Shown here piece by piece: positions 34,397 to 47,742 of a DNA stretch of 64,000 nt; position 1 is the first letter of the stretch; each line of letters begins with the position of its first letter. The notes beneath the pieces are model-generated. The model did not search any database. It was not told where the DNA came from and saw nothing but the letters and a program-made list of their open reading frames with translations. The position numbers were made by a program, and so were the translations under genes. The DNA is from Acanthornis magna (taxonomy: Eukaryota > Chordata > Aves > Passeriformes > Acanthizidae), in NCBI GenBank assembly GCA_036785705.1, contig JAWUZG010000363.1:124001-188000 (forward strand), read 5' to 3'.

Positions 34397-37300
34397 GAGA
34401 ATAGGGGCCTGTTTGACATTTCTGTTCTAGTCACACAAAGGTGAGCGGCCCTCTAAAAGGTGGTGTTCTACCAACACAGAAAACCAGAAACTTTCAGCAG
34501 TTCTCATGCTAACAGGTTTGTCCTGAAGACCGATTTTGTCTGGTTTTGGAGCCCAACTGATGAGAGCACAATTTCCTGTGTCTCAAGGAAACTCTGCCAG
34601 AGAGCAGCCCTGGAAAAAAGGGTGTTTTTAATTAGGTTTACTTTTCTTTCTAGCTGACTCTAGACCTGCTGAAGAGGGAAAATGTATAAACCTTTGTATG
34701 CAAATTCATTGAGCAGCTGGGGATAGCTCTCTTCATTTCTTTTTAGCTCTTTGCTTCAGTGTCATGCAGGATATTTAACTGTGATGTTTTCTTCTTCCAG
34801 ACAGGAAAACAACTGGGTAGACCCATTAGAGACCAAAAATTCGCTACCATAGCCCTTGATGCCCGGGTTGATCATAACCACACACTTTCTAGACCAAAGT
34901 CAGATACTACAGTGTGGAATTTAAGAACAAGATGGGGAAACCCAGGACCAAAGTTAAAAAGCAAAAAATAAAATAGTGCAAGTTCTCAAAACCATTTAAA
35001 AAGTAGTTAAAGCAAATTAAAATTAAAAATTTAAGGGTCGTGATGCATCCAAACAGTGGGGAGAAAACAGAAATTATAATACAAACAACAAATGAGAGGA
35101 AACTGAGGTAGAAATGAGCTCCAGTGTTCTTACTCTCATGTGAAGCACACAGTGTGGACAACCCAGATTATGTGCTACAAGTATTACAAAGCCAAAAACC
35201 AAAATTATCTGAACAGCAACCCTTGAATATATATGCCCAAGATGTGAACACAAGAACATAAATGAACCAACTGGATCAGTGATTCAATCACTGGCAGTAA
35301 ATTCTGAGCACTTGGTTTGGTAACATTATCTAATTTCTTACTTCTCATTGCTTATTTCAAACTACAGATCACGGGACTGACAAAAAATGAAACATCAGAA
35401 TTTTCATAGATGAGTAGCTGGCTGTATAGTATTCACTGTCTGGCAATGAAACAAAAGCAGATCAAAGCTACAGTTACAGATCAAATACACAAGAAAACCT
35501 CTAATTGGGGCTTTTTTCATCAAAGTCACACACACACATGTGGAATTAACATGAGTAATTAATAATCCAGGCTAAGGTGAGTCAAGCAAATTCTAGACAT
35601 ACATCCCAGAGAGCTGTTCTATTTCTCTTTAGAACCACCAGAGAGAAATGGCCTTTTCTAGATCATGAGTCATCTTATTTTAAAGTGGCTGTCTGGTTTA
35701 GATTTGATGTAGTTCATCCCAGCTTACGTTTTAACCTCTGACTGCAAAAAGAGTCCAAACAACCTGCTTTGAAATAGATATCTATCTTAAAAATATCCAA
35801 AATTCCACAGAATAGATTCCACCTCTAAGGCAAGGCCCATCATGGTGAGCAGAAGTTTACTCTAAATATCAACACATTTGACAGCTTTAGCTGTTTTGTG
35901 AAAGCTCAGCTCATCCTCATCTTTGTAAACTTTAATGTCAGTTCTGATAAAAAGCTCTGCAACAGTTACGCAACAATGTTTTTGACTTTAGCCCTTGAAA
36001 AATAAGGTCCATGACAGTCATAAAAATGTGATGATCTTCTCTTCGTCTTTTTTTCTCTAATAGGGTTGAGTTATTGTGGCACAGCTTAGCCTTATACAGG
36101 CAGATCCACCACACTTTGTGAGAAATAACACCACAAATCCAATGATTTGAGGTGGTAGAATTTATGATGTGCATCTTGGGTAAATATTTTCCCCTCTAAT
36201 TTCTCAGAACTTATTTTCTTTTAGCAGAGATGAGTATCTCAGTACGTCCAAAATTTGGAAGACTATCTTTTTGTAAACTGCAGTTTTATACTTCTCATCG
36301 CACATAATAGCCAGAAAGGTCTGACTGAAAAAAAAGCTGAAACATGAATGAAATGTTTCACTACATATCCAAACAATATATTTGGACCCTAAGTTCATTA
36401 AATTAATAGTTCTAAACTCAAGTGAAGAGTTTGAAAGCGGTATGTCTGTAGTATGCCTACAGATACAATTGGCAATGACAAAAATAAGGAAGGTCAACTT
36501 CAGAATGTGAAAATATTTTACACCAAATTCTTCCCCTGTCTTTCCTACAAAAGTCACATGTAGTGCAGGGAATTGTGTACTTGTTATCGGTGCAGTGTGA
36601 CCAGCAGCCTCAAAATCTCTGTTTCTCTTGAAGCTCTTTGGGTGACAAAATGGGGTTAACGCCCAACTGATATGAGCTCTTCTGTGACTTCAGCATGAAT
36701 GTGTGACTGTAACTCAGCAGTCTCAGAACATGGATCATAATTAAGACACAGTTTCAGAAAGCAAAAATTGGAGGAAGATATGACATGAAACACTACCCAA
36801 ACAGCACTGATTACATCAGGATGCAATAATCCAAATACCAATAGTCCAAAGATTTATTATCCCTAGAAGAGAACACCTTTTGACCAGATGGTGTTCCAGA
36901 CTCTGCCTCACACCTTGGAGGAGCTCAAGAAGGAGCTCAGGTCTGAAATTGCTAATTTCTCATCGATACAACTGAAATGGGTAATTCATCATCTATGCTT
37001 CCTTTCCCCAGCTGAAGCTGAGAGAAGATTTATTTGGAGAAATTCCAACTGATTCATTTTAAAGAGCAATAACATATGCCAAAAGATTAGGACAGTATAA
37101 GAGGTAGTTTGAGATCCTAGTTGAAAGAACAAATATTATTAAAAATAACACAACATAATGAAACCACAAGTTTTCTTCCGAATTCTAAGTTTCCAGAGAA
37201 AAGCATGAGATTCCAAATGCAGAGAGATTAGACAAGTATTTAAAATAAATACAAATGACATGTCAAGTGAGCTTGGGTAAATACAGTGCCAGGTAACTGA

Positions 37301-38853
37301 AGACAGTCCAGAATTTGGTGTATTATAAGCCTACCTTTTCCAGTACTAAAGATCAGGATTTAGGAGACTTTATCGAACTTTAGTAGTGCATGTTATTGCA
37401 TTACTCTGGGGGGAGGAAGGAGACATGAGGAACAAGGGAGGGACCAGTATGGGAATTCCACACCCATACTTTATTTTTAAAAAATACTGTAAGAAAGGCT
37501 CAATGCAACTTGCTTGCCAGATAACATAGCATCTGTCTTGCTTTGTTTAAATAAAAAGTCTTACTAATGTTGCATCTAATCTAGAATTTAAAGAGGCTAA
37601 AGATTTTCCAGTAGTATGCTTTTATTCTGCTGAATGTTTTGAAACACAGAAAGAGGAGCTGCCTCAAATATTTATTCACTGTCCACTCAATTCTTCAGAA
37701 AAGGAAGATCTAAAAGCATATCTGGCAGCCTATTTCTGTGCAGGAGCACTCAAGTACTTGTCATCTGGCATAAGCAAGCCTAATAATGCTGAGTCCCTTC
37801 TACTTTTTATTTCTGCAAAGGACTAAATCCAGAGATTAACTGTAACATCTTTCAACTACAGGCTCACATATTCATGAATAACAACAAGAAAATCTAAATC
37901 AGTACTTAATTTTTTGCGGCATCTTCAAGAGCAGCATGTTAGAAACTATAATAGTCCAGACACAGGAGTCATTCTACAAGCTGATTCTGAAATACTGCAT
38001 ATATAGTTTTGAAGGGTTTTAGGAGTTCTATTATTTAGGTTTGGGAAAATAAGCTCAGCTTGGTTTTAGGTTGTTATTTTGACAGATAATTTAGATAGCA
38101 GGCAATTTCAATATTTTTCATAGTAAACCACAGACTGCAAAGTTATGTTAAGAAAAATATGTCAAATATGTGCAATAGCAAGAAGCAATACAACATCATT
38201 TAAAAACAAGGTATTAAACATAGGTAATTTAGGTATAGTGCTGGGCCTATAGATGTGTGCTGGAACCCTACTTTTGCTCAGCTTTGACTGCTGTCCAAAC
38301 CTAATGAAGACTTGGAGGACCCAGGAATAGGCTTTGACTGAATGATGAAGTACAGTAGAAGAGAAAATGAGCCTTGCTATGGCCCTGCCTTTTCAGTGTA
38401 GAGGTCAGGAGCCAGACCCACTCTGTGCAAGTCCATCACCATCTATAACCCAATTCCCTCCTTCTATGTCCTGGAAAACATTTGCAATGCACAAGTCACT
38501 TAACATCCAAAAGAGGCTTCCCACTGGCTACAACAACTTGTTTTGGCAAAGTGGGCACAGATTCAGGTTATGATTCATTCTTCAGCCTTTTCCTGCACAT
38601 GTGGCATGGAACTGATAAGTACCTTGCAAGCCTCATGATTGTCAGTAGCCCTGGTGTAACCTGACTGCTAACAGTGACAGCGGGGGCCACAGCACTGGGT
38701 ACTCAGTAGCCTCATATAATAAGCAGAACTGTTTAAACATCTAAGAAATACAGAATTAAGGGGTTGTTGTAGCCATTACTGAAGAAGCCAAATACCAGAA
38801 GTATGCAGCTCTAAGAAAAATAATGTCATTACTCACATTCTAGCTTCTTTTAC
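34397..38853. other. AT-rich DNA, no confirmed gene
   Basis: A possible terminal exon on the minus strand (36204-36320) is discussed as a weak finding. Nothing else could be supported. Confidence 0.45.
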
Positions 38854-38900
38854 CTGAACCTTATTGAACACATTGGTTAAAGGCTTGCGACCTCTTTTTC
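38854..38900 (-). CDS. Candidate 47-nt coding exon, minus strand
   Basis: On the minus strand a pyrimidine-rich stretch ends TTTCAG and is followed by 47 nt ending GGTTCAG, then GTAAAAG. Both are good splice signals. Only one frame is open: after two leading bases (GA) it reads KRGRKPLTNVFNKVQ. The exon would therefore enter in phase 1 and leave in phase 0. The KRGRKP cluster is basic, AT-hook-like, or suited to a tail next to a membrane. The phase matches the candidate transmembrane exon at 47657-47742 on the same strand, which ends with one base (G) of a split codon. I cannot name the gene. A chance splice-site pair around 47 nt remains possible. Confidence 0.35.
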
Positions 38901-41579
38901 CTGAAATTCAGAAGAGTAAATGAAGAATAAAACTGATGCTAAATATGCAGTTATATTTTAAGCTTTATTCATATATCTTAAGTGCAAATATCATATATCT
39001 ATATCTGCAAATATTCTAGGAAATGCAACGTGCATTTGAATTTTTAAGCCGTTATTTATCGTAGACAAATTCTGAATTCATCACTCTAAATGCTGGCATA
39101 TGAAAACTGAACTGTTCTAACCACATAGAATACTGTGAAATACTTCTTTTTCTATCTTTTCTTTTTGTTCTTTCTTAAGAAATTAAGACAGGTTGGAGAT
39201 CTCAACATTGCTTTATGGATTCATTTTTAGCACTATCAAAATTTTCATTTCAACTTTTAATTGGTCTATCTATTATGCTATAAAAACAGTATAATTTTGT
39301 TTTTACATTATGTAAATGATAATACAAAATTCAGAAATAAATACTCTCAATAGAATAAAAAATGAAATACACACCTTCCTATTAATATTCTGATTCTGAA
39401 GAATCTGCATATCTCAATGTAATGTGTCTGATGAAAAGAAACACAGACCTGATTTTGAATGAGATCTGCTTGAAGTAGGGCATGGGCAATGTAAATGCTT
39501 TCAAATCATTCATCCAATTACAATTACATCAAATCAAAGTGAGATAAATGAAAACTAGAAACTTTGCAGATACTATTTAAACAGATCATAAAAGGAATAA
39601 ATGCACGTATTCCTTTTATGGTGCACTGGACATGGTTGAGAAAAAGTCAATGATCTGATTAGTAAGAACTTACATATACTCACCAAAATAATACAAACAG
39701 TATATCTTGGCTTCAAACACCTATATAGTTATATAATTTCAGGAAATTTTACTGCAATAATGCTTTTTATATGCAGCTGTCTCTGACAGAACCGAATATA
39801 TATTGAGGCGATACATGTTTGAGAAAATTACCATGGGCTAAGCTTAAGTGTTAGCACCTCAGCTGAACTGCTGTGCCTGCCTTAAGTTTTGAATTGTCCA
39901 CAGTGAAGCAATCAAATTATTTTAAAGCTTTTCTACAATTAGACTCCAAGCACTTCATTTTATTTCCAGCTAACATCAAAATTCCTGCCATAAACACAGA
40001 AGTCCCATAAGAAATAGGAATCAGAGTGGCTGCAATATGGTAATGGACTGAGCATTGAATCCGTGTTATAAAACCCGGATTCACTTCCCAGTGTTCTTGG
40101 ATTTCCTTCAGCACCTTTCTGCACCTCACTGTGGTTTTTTTCCTGGTTGCCTTAGCTGTTACCATTATATATTTGAGGCAGAGACCATTTCACATAATGT
40201 GTTTAGGCAGTTCTACAGGGTGGCACTACCGTAAATTCAAGCCTTTTGATGCTATTGTAGAATTAATTAGAATGCAAAAATAAAAGCTTAAGATGTTTTC
40301 TGTATGTCACCGTTTCCATCCTGAAGTGTTTTGTACTTTTACCAGTGCCATCCAATAAACCATTCTTACAAAGACTAAATGTTGTTAATCCCTTAATCGA
40401 AATATATTTTCAATTTATTAACATGAAATTTACACAGGAAGTAAGTTTAAATACTTACTAAATATTTACTTGTTTACTTACCATGATCTTATGAATTATG
40501 AGGGATTAATGGTGTGAGCTGAACTGATATTAAAAAAAGTTTTAAAGCATTTCTGCTTTAAGGGGTTTTTTTAAAATGTCTTCATCAGCATCTGTGACTT
40601 TTTTGAGGGAAAGGGGGAGAGAACTACATTTGATTATGTAAATCTGCTAATATAGTTATCCCTACTGAATCAGCTGTCTTGGCATAATATTTTAAACCAG
40701 AAAGCAGTCCTTTCTTAAACAAGAAACATTCTCCTCAAAGTGAGAGCTGAGATCTGTGTCTCTCATCTCATTTCCTGTCTTTCTAATTTTTAATCAAAAT
40801 AGATGAAGTCATTGCTTAAAATGGGTATTCAGTCACATGAATATTGTGGAACTGGTAGAACATAGATGTTTAGTAGTAGAAGAGAAGCATGACAGAGGTT
40901 AAATCCCACTGATCTCATTCCTTATCAGAGCCAATGGATCGTATTCACATGACCTCAAGGGGATCTCACATAAAGACTATGAACCACAAACAACCCCCTC
41001 TATCCTCCCCAGCAGTACAAATTGGCTAAACTACTACACAAACATCTAAAAAAATAAATCTTTATTCTGCAAAGTGTTGAATGCTCATACTGTAATCTCA
41101 GCAGAAACACAAGCACATAGTTCAGGGCGCAGCTGAAACAGTATTAGAGTGCTCTGCACGTGCCTCACTAAGTCTTAAGGACACCGAATTGCAAACATCC
41201 TCTTTTCAACACATACAAACACACTCAAAGAGCAGGAAAAAGATTTCCCTCTTTTGATTAAACATATTTCTGATATTTCTGCATCATACAAACTTCAAAG
41301 CACTTTTAAATGTGAACACTCCTAATCAATACTGAGTAATTTTAACTCCCAAACTGACAACAGTTAATATTTATTTCTTATACCAATCTAAATATTTTAT
41401 CTCAAGTCCGTTTTAATGTTTCCTGTGACCCTGCCTCTTTGAGGATAGGAAAGAAATATGATCCTCATGAGGCAGACACAGTTTTACCTGTTGTAGGAGA
41501 CAATATCGCATAAGCACTCCCAGGGAAGATTGGCAGTGCTCTTTCAACCTGTCTTGCTGTCACCAGATGTCAAATTGAT
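38901..41579. other. AT-rich DNA, no gene seen
   Basis: Contains a strong hairpin at 39585-39622. No exon, mobile element or RNA gene supported. Confidence 0.5.
39585..39622. other. Perfect 13-bp hairpin with 8-nt loop
   Basis: CATAAAAGGAATA (39587-39599) and its exact complement TATTCCTTTTATG (39608-39620) flank an 8-nt loop. One G-U and one A-T pair extend the stem outward to 15 pairs. Confidence 0.85.
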
Positions 41580-42029
41580 AGTCATGGTGGGTTGACATTG
41601 GCTGTACACTGGGTGCCCACCACTCTACCATTCGCCTCCCCAGCTGGACAGGGGACAGAAAATATAATGAAAGGCTCGTGGAGGGGAAAGATAGGGACAG
41701 GGATAGTCACTGACCAGTTACTGTCACGGGCAAAACAGGTGAGTCACAGGGAAATTAGTACAATTTATTACCACTCACATCAGACTAGGACAATGAGAAA
41801 TGGGGCTATTCTCACACTTCCCTCTGGCTGAAGTCACACTGCTTTTTATCTCCCACTTCTCAACTCTGGTATCCCAGAGGTGCTATCACTGTCTCTGATG
41901 GCTTCGGCCTTGGCCTGCTCGTGGCTCCATCTTGGAGCCAACTGACTCTGCTGGACATGGGGAAGACTTTTCACAGAAGCCACCCCTGTAGCCCACCCTG
42001 TAATAACCTGGCCACACAAACCAAATACA
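41580..42029 (-). mobile_element. Diverged, internally shortened solo LTR
   Basis: The low-coordinate end (GTCATGGTGGGTTGAC) and the far end (TCTGCTGGACATGGGG ... CACACAAACCAAATACA) match the two ends of the LTR family at 15858-17248. The GC-rich middle of about 0.9 kb present there is absent here. AATAAA lies on the minus strand at 41764-41769, about 185 bp from the 3' end, compared with about 205 bp in the other copy. No target duplication is readable and the terminal dinucleotide has mutated, so this copy is older or a different subfamily. Confidence 0.75.
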
Positions 42030-45000
42030 CCAATTTATGTATTATATTACAGGAGCTGACACAAATTTTGTTACTGCACAAGTATCAAAGTGCACTTTCC
42101 CATTGTGATGCACCAGCTTCACAGAAGTGATAGTGCAGGAATGTGGTGCTCTCATTTTTCCAAAAGAGATGGGCTTCCCAACAAGACTATGCATTTTCGA
42201 CAACAGAGCGCCTCTAGGGAATACCCTAGGAATGTGGTTCCCTTAACACCCTCAGAAAGGTATGCCATCTTGCATAACAGAAGCTGTTCTCTACATGAAA
42301 GAGTATTACAACACCGCATCAAGCAAAAGAACACAACTTCAGTTTCTTTACAGCGAAATGAAAGCTAGTGAGTCAGTCCCATTTTCATTTTCCTGCGATG
42401 CTATATGTAACTGATAAATTGTCACAAGAATAAAACATAGATATAAATATTTCTTCCGCATGGAACCACCCATTCAAATTGTAAGAAAGAACCCAAACAT
42501 CATCAGCAGTACTCAATGATGTAATTAGAGTATAGTAAGTATACTGTGAATGAGTTTGTTCTCCAATTTGTTTTTCTGCTTGCAATCATAACATTGCCTG
42601 AGCCTAACTTTTTGTATCTAATGTTCCATTAGTACCCAGCATTCTAGCTCAGGTTATTTCCTGAAATTCTCTTGCAATCCACAAGGCCACACAAGGTCAG
42701 TACTTTCAGATATTGAACCACTGCCATCTGAAGACATTCCAGCTGTGAGGGTTAGCTAGTTTTCCTGCCATGAACATCTCCTTCATTTACAAGATTGCTT
42801 TCTCCACATTTCCCTTTTCACTCAGTAAATGAAAATTACATGCATCTCTGTTTTAATGAGGAAAAAATAGAAACTGAAGATTTCATGTCAGAACTCCAGT
42901 GTTTCAAATAAGACTGTTTTCCTTCCTCCCCCCTATTCTTAATGCTCATTTCTCTTTTCCCCTGTGTTCATTAAACTGTCCTGTCTACGGTAATACGGAT
43001 CAAAGTCCACTCAGAATTACACAGCCCTAATGCAAAATGATCTACAAAGAACTTCATAATGCTGCATAATTTGCCGATCTTTAGGGTAAGTTGCCCAAGA
43101 TACAGAGATCCCATTCGCATATCAGCTTTCCTAATGACTGGAACTCAGTTCTTAGATTAGTCCATCAGAAAGAATACTCATCAAGGTTAATTTAATCAGG
43201 TGTAGATAATGTGTTGAAATAGTCTCCAGTCAATGGAGAAAAAAATATCCACCAGCAAAGCCTAATCTGACTGTTCTGACTCCCTCTGTGGAGGACAAAT
43301 GCCATCTCCTCCACTGAGTATAGACGGGGCTGATGGAGATCAGCCTTACTGAGCTAATGTCAGCGTTCACAAGGAGCTCCTTCAAGTTCATTTCCTCATC
43401 TCTGTTTTCCTTTTCTCAGGCTTTACTGTCAGAGGACAAAACTGCTGCCAAAACTCAGACCCCAGAGGACTTAAGGAATATTTAAGTAGTCTCCATACCT
43501 ACAGAGTGTATACATTTAGCCAGTTCTTTCTGAAATTGAGATGCATGGAAATGTCACATTCCAGACATCAAAATCTCACTGCAGTGGAGCAGCCTAGGAG
43601 ATCAAAATCAAACTATAACTAAAAGCTTAGATAGAAACACAGAATTTGCAAAGCAAACTAAAATCTGTACATCTGGGAAAAAAATCATATGCACATTTTT
43701 TGCTGTGCAGGTGACAAGCACAGAACTTTATGGGATACAAACACAGGTCCATGCTGGTGGACTTTTACATGCATGTATGCCACTAAAAATTAAGATGTGG
43801 GTGTGGGTACTGACCATGCTCACCCATGCAAGTGTGCTCAAAAAGACTTTTGATGACATGAAAACAGCGTCAGTGCATAGCTATTTATGACTTTAAGGTG
43901 GCCTCCCGCATCTTATAAATTTCTGAAGCAACTAAGAGTTGAGAAAGGAAGCTGGTGCTGTGATGTTGATCATAGCATCATCCTGGGTGCCTGCACAGTC
44001 GTGCAGGAAAAGGCGAGCCCCTAAAGCCAAGCAGCAGTGTCACTTCTTCCCAGCATGCAGTCTTCAGAAGCAGGCACAGGGAACATATCAAGAATATAGC
44101 AAAGATGTGTAGGAAAAAAAAATCACGAGGAATGGACACCAAGATCTATGTAATAAAAGATCAGTCTTTGTTACTTCCTTGGTTCCTCTGATATTCAAGG
44201 GCACCACAGTCTCACAAAGCATTGACCTTCCCAGCAGCCCCACATGGGTGAGAAGTACTCCCCTCCCTCCACGTGGGGACATGAGGTACAAGTGATCAAG
44301 AATAATGAGTCTGATGCAGCCTGGGATGTGGCCCTGAGAAGTTTGGCCAGCTGAGATGAGAACTGAGGAGCCATCTTCTGGCTCCTCATTCAGCTCCTGA
44401 AGAGAGAACCAGGGACTCAGTCAAGTAAGACTTGCAAGTTACGGCCTGAAAGCACCAAGGAAAAGACTATAGATCTCTCTAAATCCTGAGTGAAGCACCA
44501 CCTTTCCATATTTTTCACTAATATTTCCATGAATATTTCTTTCCACAGCTATAACCATCAACTCAACTAGATTTTCCTGTGGTACGTGGAGAGGGAATTC
44601 CCCACAATTAGTAAGAATATATAAAATTTAGTTTCCTTATTTGAAAGTATATAACATCTAATTCCCTGATTGCCATAGGTCATATAACTATGTTCAGAAA
44701 CACCAAAATAGGAAAACATACTTGCCATAAATTGTTCTTTTCAAAACATACCACCAGCTAAAGCATGGTATTAAAGCTAATTTTAACATAATCTGAAATA
44801 GGATCAGAATAAGGATCACATTTCCCATGTTACATCTATTTTCAGGTTTAAAATATTCAAAACAAAAATGTTTACTTTTCCTAAATCTAAAAGCAACATG
44901 CATGGCAAACTATATTCTGGCCAACACTGCTCATCAATTGAACATTTCAGGGTTTTTCTGGACATACAGAGCTCTCACTGCAATGAATCAGGCAGAGCTG

Positions 45001-47656
45001 AATATAAATTTTTACCTAGATCCAAACAGAGGACTTAATAATTACTAGTGAAGGAATACTTTCAAATTCTTGTTTTATTTCATTTCTCATTTTTAGTCAC
45101 ATTTTCTCTGAGCTTTAAGAATGACTTTAGGCTATTCAGTTTCAGCAAACCTGGCTGGATTAATCAACAGCATCACACATTTTGTACCAGACCAAATATT
45201 GATCCATGAAGAGTTATTTCTGAAGGGTATTAGAAATGGAAAACTTCCATGTGTTCTTTTCTGTAACTCGTTCACTTATCTCTATACAAAATTGAAGTTT
45301 CATTTATGGTTTTTACAGTTTGGTCTAGACTTACTCTGAAAAAGTATTCAGGAGATGCACACAGAAATTACCATGCCTTTAGGAATTTGAAAGTATAAAT
45401 CTGCACTTTTAAACTACAAATATCCATTTCAATACTTACAAATAAAATAATAAGCCATTTTATGATTTCTATTTAGCTTGTTTTTCAGAAAAACCAAAGT
45501 AAAAAATTTTAAAAATTGGGAATAACAATCCCACCAAAAATTTAAGGATCTGATCTTTCAAGAAAACCCAGACTCAGTTGAAAACTTGATCATTGATGCC
45601 CATTCCTGATTTCAAGGAGAATTAAAAGCACAGAAAACTTCTTTACAGGACTCCTTATTATATTGTGTACTTTGTTGTGCTTTGTGAGAACTCAGTAAAA
45701 TTAATAATTTCAGCTTAGAAAGATGAGACATTCTGTGCCTTAGCTGGAAGCTATCTTCCTTGTCTATTAGTCAAACATTCAAAAGGATATAACACAGAGT
45801 TTAGTTTCTGGCCTGGCAACATTTCTCAGCTGCTCTACATGAGGTTTGCTGCTAATAACTAGACAGGATGTAAAGAACTAAGGAACATCAAAAAGTGGTT
45901 CTAGGATAAATATGTTTCACTGCCAACACAGGAACTGAGCATTTGTGCAAATCTAAGACAGAGTTTGGTTTTCTTTAGGAACTGATTCTTTATCGATGCT
46001 TCTAAACATGAACAGCTTCCATAATGCATTCGGTATATTAAATTACCAGCTTAGCTTTCAAGCAGAGTCTACTGTCACAAGTCTGTTCTACCTCCCATAC
46101 GTTCCAAACTTCAAAGATTTTTCATATATCTGTTTTGGTCCCAGTGCTATTCTATTGAGAACAGGCCCAAACAAAATTTGTAAGACAAAGGTAATGAAAT
46201 TACAGGATATGTCACTTTGATCTGTTTTCTTCAGTGCACCACACAAACCAGACCCTGAAAAGTACATCTGAAGATAAACAGCTCATACACTGTTGAAGCA
46301 CTGTGCATTTTCAGCATTTCCTGTGCTGAAACAGCCTTGAGTGGGCTATGTAGATAAATGAACACCATGAAAAGCACAGACAGGTCTGCTTGCAAGATAC
46401 TTAACACTGCCTGTGGGATAAACATTCATACAAGTCAAGACTCCACTGAGTATATAGAAATTAAATATATCATTTGGAAATACAATAAACAAAAATGTTT
46501 CACAAACTTAGAGCTGATCTGAGAAAGTGCAGATTAAGCCGAGTACAATCTTATAAAGGTACAGAGCCTCCTGCCACCGCAGCAGTGTCTGCAGACTCCT
46601 GATTTCACCAAATGTGCCCCAGTTTCCATGCCACATACATTATCCTATATGTTGTGCAGCAAATTGAGTGAAAACATGGATGAAGGCACAGGTCAGTGCT
46701 GGCTTTTGCTGAGGTGGAGTGCAGTGACAGTGTACTTGGGTGAAAAAACACTGGAGAGGCATTTCCTCCCTTCCAGATGACTGGCAGCAGGGAAGTGATA
46801 CAGCCCTAAAGCACAGGTGCCCTCATCCAAAGGGAGGGACTTGGGTCACTACAAGGACCTGCAAGAAACAGGGACAGCTACTTGTCTTCCTCAAGCTGAC
46901 TGGTTAGTGAGAAGGAGCACCATTCACTCCCAACACATGCACCTTTCACATCAGCTTCAGCAGATCGTTTTCTCTTCCTTCTCAAGCCAGTATAGATTAA
47001 ACAGATTTACCAGAGATTCCACGGTACACATGAAAGATGATTGACATCGAATCACTGTGACCCCCAAATCAGTTACACCCTAAAAGGTCAAAAGCAGCAC
47101 ACTTTGTTTAACAGATTCAAAAATCTGACTGTGACTTACTGTCCTTTCAATACAAACAGTTGTATTTACTGACAAATTGGCATTGTTTTTCCAAAGAAGA
47201 ATCTCTTTCCTTATTTCAAGACCAAGGCCAAACCAAAACTATCTGAACTGCTACTTAGACACAGATCAAATATAATATCCCTAAAGGTCATGTCAAGAGC
47301 CATCCTTCAAGGTTAGCTGCATTAGATGATGACTATAAACAAGTAGATAACAATAGCTAAATAGACATTTGCTTTTTGCAACACGTTCTCACTGGCATCA
47401 GTAGATCTGCTAATGGGAGCAAGTGCAACTCACTAGGATGTGTCTGCTAGGACAGCAGAGGGGGCATTGCCCATTTTGCTTTAGAAACACACAGCAGTGA
47501 AGGAACAGGATGAGGATTGCATAAGAAAAAATCACATTTGCTGAAGAAATTGCACCTGACTTAAAGAAGGACTAAAAGACCACTTCTCCAGTTTGTTTCT
47601 AGGATAAGATGGTTATGAGGGTGAAGCATATGAATAGCAAAAGGCTTATTTTTTAC
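42030..47656. other. AT-rich DNA, no gene seen
   Basis: Open frames all under 95 codons. No repeat family recognised. Confidence 0.5.
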
Positions 47657-47742
47657 CTTTTCTCCTCAGCTGAGTTTTCACAGCACAGACTAGGAGCACA
47701 GTCAATAAGGTCGGGATGAATATTGCAAAATTAATTAGGAAA
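47657..47742 (-). CDS. Candidate 86-nt exon encoding a membrane-spanning segment, minus strand
   Basis: On the minus strand CTGTTTCCTTTGCAG precedes 86 nt that end AGGAGAAAAG and are followed by GTAAAAA, giving an acceptor and a donor of normal quality. The open frame reads a hydrophobic stretch (FAIFIPTLLTVLLVCAV) and then the basic KTQLRRK, the usual layout of a single-pass type I transmembrane helix with its cytoplasmic stop-transfer charges. The exon is entered with one base completing a codon and leaves after one base. An alternative acceptor 23 bp upstream (TTTTCAG) would make it 109 nt. The phase joins correctly to the candidate exon at 38854-38900. Family unknown; an immunoglobulin-superfamily or cytokine-type receptor would be typical. 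Unproven. Confidence 0.35.
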
